Source of the DNA: Daldinia sp. FL1419
Taxonomy: Eukaryota; Ascomycota; Sordariomycetes; Xylariales; Hypoxylaceae
Direction of reading: 5' to 3'
DNA: 64,000 nt
Assembly (NCBI GenBank): GCA_025201765.1
Contig: MU623487.1
Location: 18,755 to 82,754, forward strand
Below the pieces are notes generated by a model. The model searched no databases, was not told where the DNA came from, and worked only from the letters and a program-made list of their open reading frames with translations. The translations under genes were made by a program, and so were the position numbers. Shown piece by piece: positions 60,050 through 64,000 of this stretch. How positions within the stretch are numbered: the stretch's first letter is position 1; the number at the start of each line of letters is the position of its first letter.

Positions 60050-63000
60050 TGTGTGCGTTATTGCAACCCGATAGGTTGCGGAATATTAGAAGAGGAAACG
60101 GTGAGGGATGAAATCGAGGCGCAACACGGGCGCGGGGCTACAGACAACTTTTTTTTTTTCTTCCGAGGGGTCGCGGTCGTGAAGAAGTAAAATTGGTGGA
60201 CAAGGCTATTGTAAGGGAAAAAAAAGTTCCCGGTCTTGGAGACTTCAAGAGCTGAACTCGAACAAGCTACAAGAGTAGAGCACCGACACTGCGGTTATGT
60301 ACTAAAGACCCAAGGGAATGCCTGTCTGTATTGTCAAGGTGGAGCAAGGGGCTATCCGTCCAACTCCGTCGAAGGTCGTGTCAGCTGCCCGAAGCTAGTA
60401 ATATTGGTTCATTTCGCGGTTTAGGGGGGTGAGGGCGGATCCAGTCCAAGCGAGCAGACCAGCCCTATATAGACGGAACAGAGCTAATAGGTTGTGGAAG
60501 GAATCAAGATTACAGATTGCTTCACTGTTTCGATATTTGATGTTCTAGTGCAACCCCAATTTTTTTGGTATGAGAAGGAGAACGACATACAGGAAAGGGA
60601 AAAAAATTTAAAATTTTTAATGTGTCGTATGTGCAATGTGACGCAGGGGAGGCTTGGTTTTTATTATGTACGTATGAGATATCTGCAGAGAACATTTGTA
60701 GGATGTTTTAGGGTCTAATTGTGTCTAATCTGTCTAATGTACCATATTGTAATGATGGAAGAGAAAAAAAAAAGCAAGAGAAATCCAATATGTAACCTAT
60801 TGTAGATCGGTACGCATGGGGAGGCCGCCACCGCCGCCAGCCCAGGTTTGGGCTGGTATGGGTATGGGTATGGTTTATGGATATGGTCGATGGAGCATCA
60901 GGAGAAAGCTGTGGAGTCCCAGCGGGTTGCTCCTTGTGGTTCATTTATGCACCAAGTGATTGCGGTAACCGCTAAAAGAGCACCTTGGCTATGACCCCCT
61001 TGTCCTTTTTTCTTTCTTTCTGAAAGATGGATCGCTTGGGGGCCCGGGCTTGGATTTTGGGCTTGGGAAGGCTGGCTTTAGGTACGTAAGTAATAAGTCA
61101 GTGGGCAGTATAAAAAAATAAAAATAAAAATAAAAATCGGGTAGAAGTGGGAGACCAAAAGTACGGAACCAAGCGGCGTTAAAGCATCGCGTAGCGTACC
61201 GAATAACTTGATGACGAAAGCCCGACCTTCCTTCTCATTAAAGATAAGGGAGAAAGGACATCAACTTGGAAATGCATGTTGATAATACATACCTCATGTA
61301 GGGAACGCATAAGGTGGCGTAAAGGATGTCCATATGTAAGTGGGTGTAAGTGTGTGAGGTATTGTATGGATTTGTATATATTGTACCGAGCACACAACTC
61401 CAGCACCCTACACAAGCGTACCAAGCGTACCAAGCGTACCAAGCATACCAGCACTCTACACTACGTACATAATGTTGCAGGTAGGATGGACACGGTCACC
61501 GCCTCGTAACGCACGTAGTGGACAATTATAGCAATTATGCGATGCAACTGAAAGGGTGCCAAAAGATGTTCGGTGTTGATATGGTATTATTAACGGATGA
61601 GACCATGTGTCTGAGATTATCTCGCTCAGGTATAGGTAGGAAGAAAAGGCGAGAATGAAGTAGGTACATACCTAACTACTAGTTAATGTATGTATGTAAT
61701 AAGAATAATAAGGCAACGACTAACCTAACCTAGAAGATTACCTAGGTATTGGAGATTAATAAAAGAAAAGAACCCGGGATGCAGAGGATGCTCGATAAGT
61801 TAAAGTTTAGGTATTTCATCATCCACTACGACATAAGAAAGTACAATAATCAGGCGTACATGTATGTTTAAGACGAAGTCTCTGCCTACCCGGAAGACCA
61901 GAAATAGGGATGGAAACTACATATTACATGTACATACTAACCTTAGGATAATAGGTATAACTATAACTGAGAAAATTGAGAAGGTGCGATACCAAAGGCA
62001 ATATCAAGCAAACAAACTTTATCACTGCATACCTCATATATTAAGGAAACACCCCCTTTTGGTTAGATAAAACCCGGCCAGCTGAGGCAAAACATCAAGA
62101 TTGCATCTTAAACTTACCTGCATGAGGTACATAGCAGACAACCATACAACCATAACCAAGCCAATTACCAAAGACTACTCAACTTGAAACACTCGCAATA
62201 TCTGGTATCGAGTACGGTATCAATGCATTCGCGATCGGTATTTGACACCGGCGACGGGAAGTTCGGCTATGACCACCACTAATACATACAGCCACTAATA
62301 CAGCTACTAATACAATACATACCACCATCATGTTAACTATCATCATATTGATCACCATACTAATTTATCCCGGCCTAGCCGCTTATTCGGCCGTGATTCA
62401 GTCTTTGATTTGACTTCATAGCTTTTAACTTCATAGCTAGGTCTCGATGACGCCACGGCCGATAGTTGGGTTCCATTCTCGCGGACATTGTCCCCGATAC
62501 GCATGAGCATCGCGAATTCTTGTCGTGGAGGTGGTCCATGATTCGGTCTTGGACGTATATAATACCCGCACATATTGCACATTATTGCGCACGTATTTCC
62601 GAGAAATCTTAAGACTAAAATATCAGATCACCGCCGTTGGGACAGGCACCTAGCAATCTAGTCCTACTCCAGTCGTAATTCGGTCTTTGGGTAGTCCAGG
62701 CCTTAATAGACCTAGTGCCATACAAGTCCCATACAGCGTCAAAACGGTCAAATGGCCGATAATTCAAGCATCTAAAGCCACCGTCTAGGCCTGTCAGGTC
62801 ACCTGCCCACTTCCACGACAGGGACAGTTTCGACATGGCGCCTTTTTTTTTTTTATCGTCGTAGGTTACATGGCGCCTGATATAGTCTAAAATAACCTGA
62901 CAACGATAGTCCACATAGTCTACTTTGCGAAAGAGGCTCTTACGGAGAGAGCCAAAAAGCTTCGTCTGATGTACGGCTAAGAAGTCTCCATATCATCACC

Positions 63001-63340
63001 TGAGCATCAAACGTCCCCGGACTTTTAGGATCGTCTGTATCAGATATCCGCTCTGAGTCCCCTGCTGGTTCTACGAGCTCTACAAACCCACACGCTTTTA
63101 GATAAAGGTACCGAAGGGACCCACGGACCAAAATCCACGATGTCATTTCTAATGTACATACGTTATCATATCTAATATCTAGGTTAGGTGCCTTGGGTAG
63201 CAGATATGGAGGTATGTGTACATGGGATATGATATGTACCTCACATATAGACGCTACCTACGCTACCTACGCTACGTACATCCCACTCATCTCATCTCCC
63301 TTCCAAGACTTTTTGTCACATAATACACAGGGAAAAAATT
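60050..63340. other. 3.3 kb gene-poor region
   Basis: No gene was recognised on either strand. Visible features are T and A runs, an AAAAT-type repeat at about 61118-61137, a 9-base tandem repeat (61413-61449), a CTAATACA-type repeat near 62280-62320, a TAGCTTTTAACTTCA direct repeat near 62410-62440, and a CGCTACCTA triplet at about 63251-63276. Confidence 0.55.
61413..61449. repeat. Tandem repeat (GCGTACCAA)4
   Basis: About four copies of the nine-base unit GCGTACCAA, the last altered to GCATACCA. Confidence 0.85.
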
Positions 63341-63419
63341 ATAATTGTAGAATTCAAGTTGTTATTATTGTTCTTAGAATTTTAGAATAGAGTGGTGAGG
63401 CTTTTTATAGAATTGTTGT

Positions 63420-64000
63420 AAGGGAGAGAATTTTTTTACGTTATTTTTAGGTTTACTAATTTAATATACTTCTTTAGATGAAGTTAATAGGTAAATTTAG
63501 AATGTATAACATTAAAAATGTAATCCTTTTATATTTTCAAATTAATATATTCTTTTAATTATATTTTTTTAATAATTTTTTCATTTATTTTTTATTTTTG
63601 TTATATTATTTTATTTATATTTTTGAATGTTTTGATTTTTAAATAATTTAAAATATTTATTAAATTTATTTATTTTTTAAATTAAATATATTTTTCCTTT
63701 AACAACATTTTTATAAGTCTATTTATATTTATATTTTCTAAATTAATATAATCAATTTTAATATAATTTTTTTAAATTTCTTATCTAAATCAATAATTAT
63801 ATATATTTATATACCTTAATTTTATTTTAAATTTTTTAATATCTTTAATAATTAATCTAATTATTTATTTATTATTATATAATAAAAATATAATTTAATT
63901 TTTAAATTCAATTCTAAAATCTTTAATTAATTATAATATATAAAATCTTTCTTTTACAATTTAAATTAAAATAAATAATTTAACCTTAATAATAAAAATA
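63420..64000. repeat. Extremely AT-rich tract reaching the window end
   Basis: Over about 580 bases G and C are rare, with long A/T-only stretches, while the DNA just before about 63,330 has ordinary composition. It has no open frames and no simple repeat unit. The likely reading is the edge of an AT-rich block of the kind left by repeat-induced point mutation, or the flank of a centromere or other heterochromatin. A mitochondrial origin or assembly join cannot be excluded. Confidence 0.8.

Noticed and set aside
60236..60424. Possible tRNA or small gene near a GTTCGAGTTC word on the minus strand
   Set aside because: A box, acceptor stem and anticodon arm could not be formed; no cloverleaf is supported.

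Overview
The window is nuclear DNA from a filamentous ascomycete (Pezizomycotina), most likely a Sordariomycete. The evidence is short introns (about 50-140 nt) with GTRNGT donors and CTAAC/CTGAC branch sites, compact genes on both strands, the CreB-type deubiquitinase and MNR2-type Mg transporter architectures, and intergenic DNA littered with TACCTAGGTA-type palindromes. No tRNA, rRNA, CRISPR or intact transposon was recognised. I could not assign a genus.

Layout. A gene ends at 1-60. A possible gene relic lies at 448-764, followed by MED14 (-, 1724-5120). A gene-poor 2.3 kb leads to an aldo/keto reductase (+, 7411-8554). The Golgi Ca2+/Mn2+ pump PMR1 (-, 9708-13087) and cohesin kleisin RAD21 (+, 15351-17342) are divergently transcribed. 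Then come elongin A (+, 19062-20372), the ubiquitin-like modifier RUB1/NEDD8 (-, 21549-22114), prohibitin-2 (-, 22852-23900), CstF64/RNA15 (+, 24451-25424), a CorA/MNR2 Mg2+ transporter (+, 27025-29581) and U2AF35 (+, 30686-31315). The minus strand carries an OSBP-type sterol/lipid carrier (32450-34361), a 1201-residue protein I do not recognise (36350-40021) and ALG12 (42844-44561). YOS1 (+, 45168-45595) is followed by CreB (-, 46159-48612), a gene-poor 4 kb block, the mitochondrial phosphate carrier (-, 52614-53914), a CBS-domain protein (+, 55248-55905), a lipocalin-like protein (-, 56354-57069) and an NAD-dependent epimerase-like SDR (-, 58780-60049). The last 4 kb has no recognised gene and ends in an extremely AT-rich tract (about 63,420 to the end).

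The genes are housekeeping genes and do not form a biosynthetic cluster. They fall into loose groups: RNA polymerase II transcription and mRNA processing (MED14, elongin A, CstF64, U2AF35), secretory-pathway and glycosylation functions (PMR1, ALG12, YOS1, OSBP), ubiquitin-family signalling (RUB1, CreB) and mitochondrial function (PHB2, phosphate carrier). Two small genes, RUB1 and YOS1, are built from exons of 11-111 nt and are easily missed; both were reconstructed here exon by exon. All exon boundaries are my own reading of splice signals and protein continuity and have not been checked against RNA. I found no convincing novel multi-gene system. The most interesting items are gene-structure oddities (a 14-nt microexon that splits the CreB active-site codon, a GC-AG intron, an open frame continuing past the ALG12 stop), a cluster of MCB-like boxes before RAD21, and the abrupt AT-rich edge.
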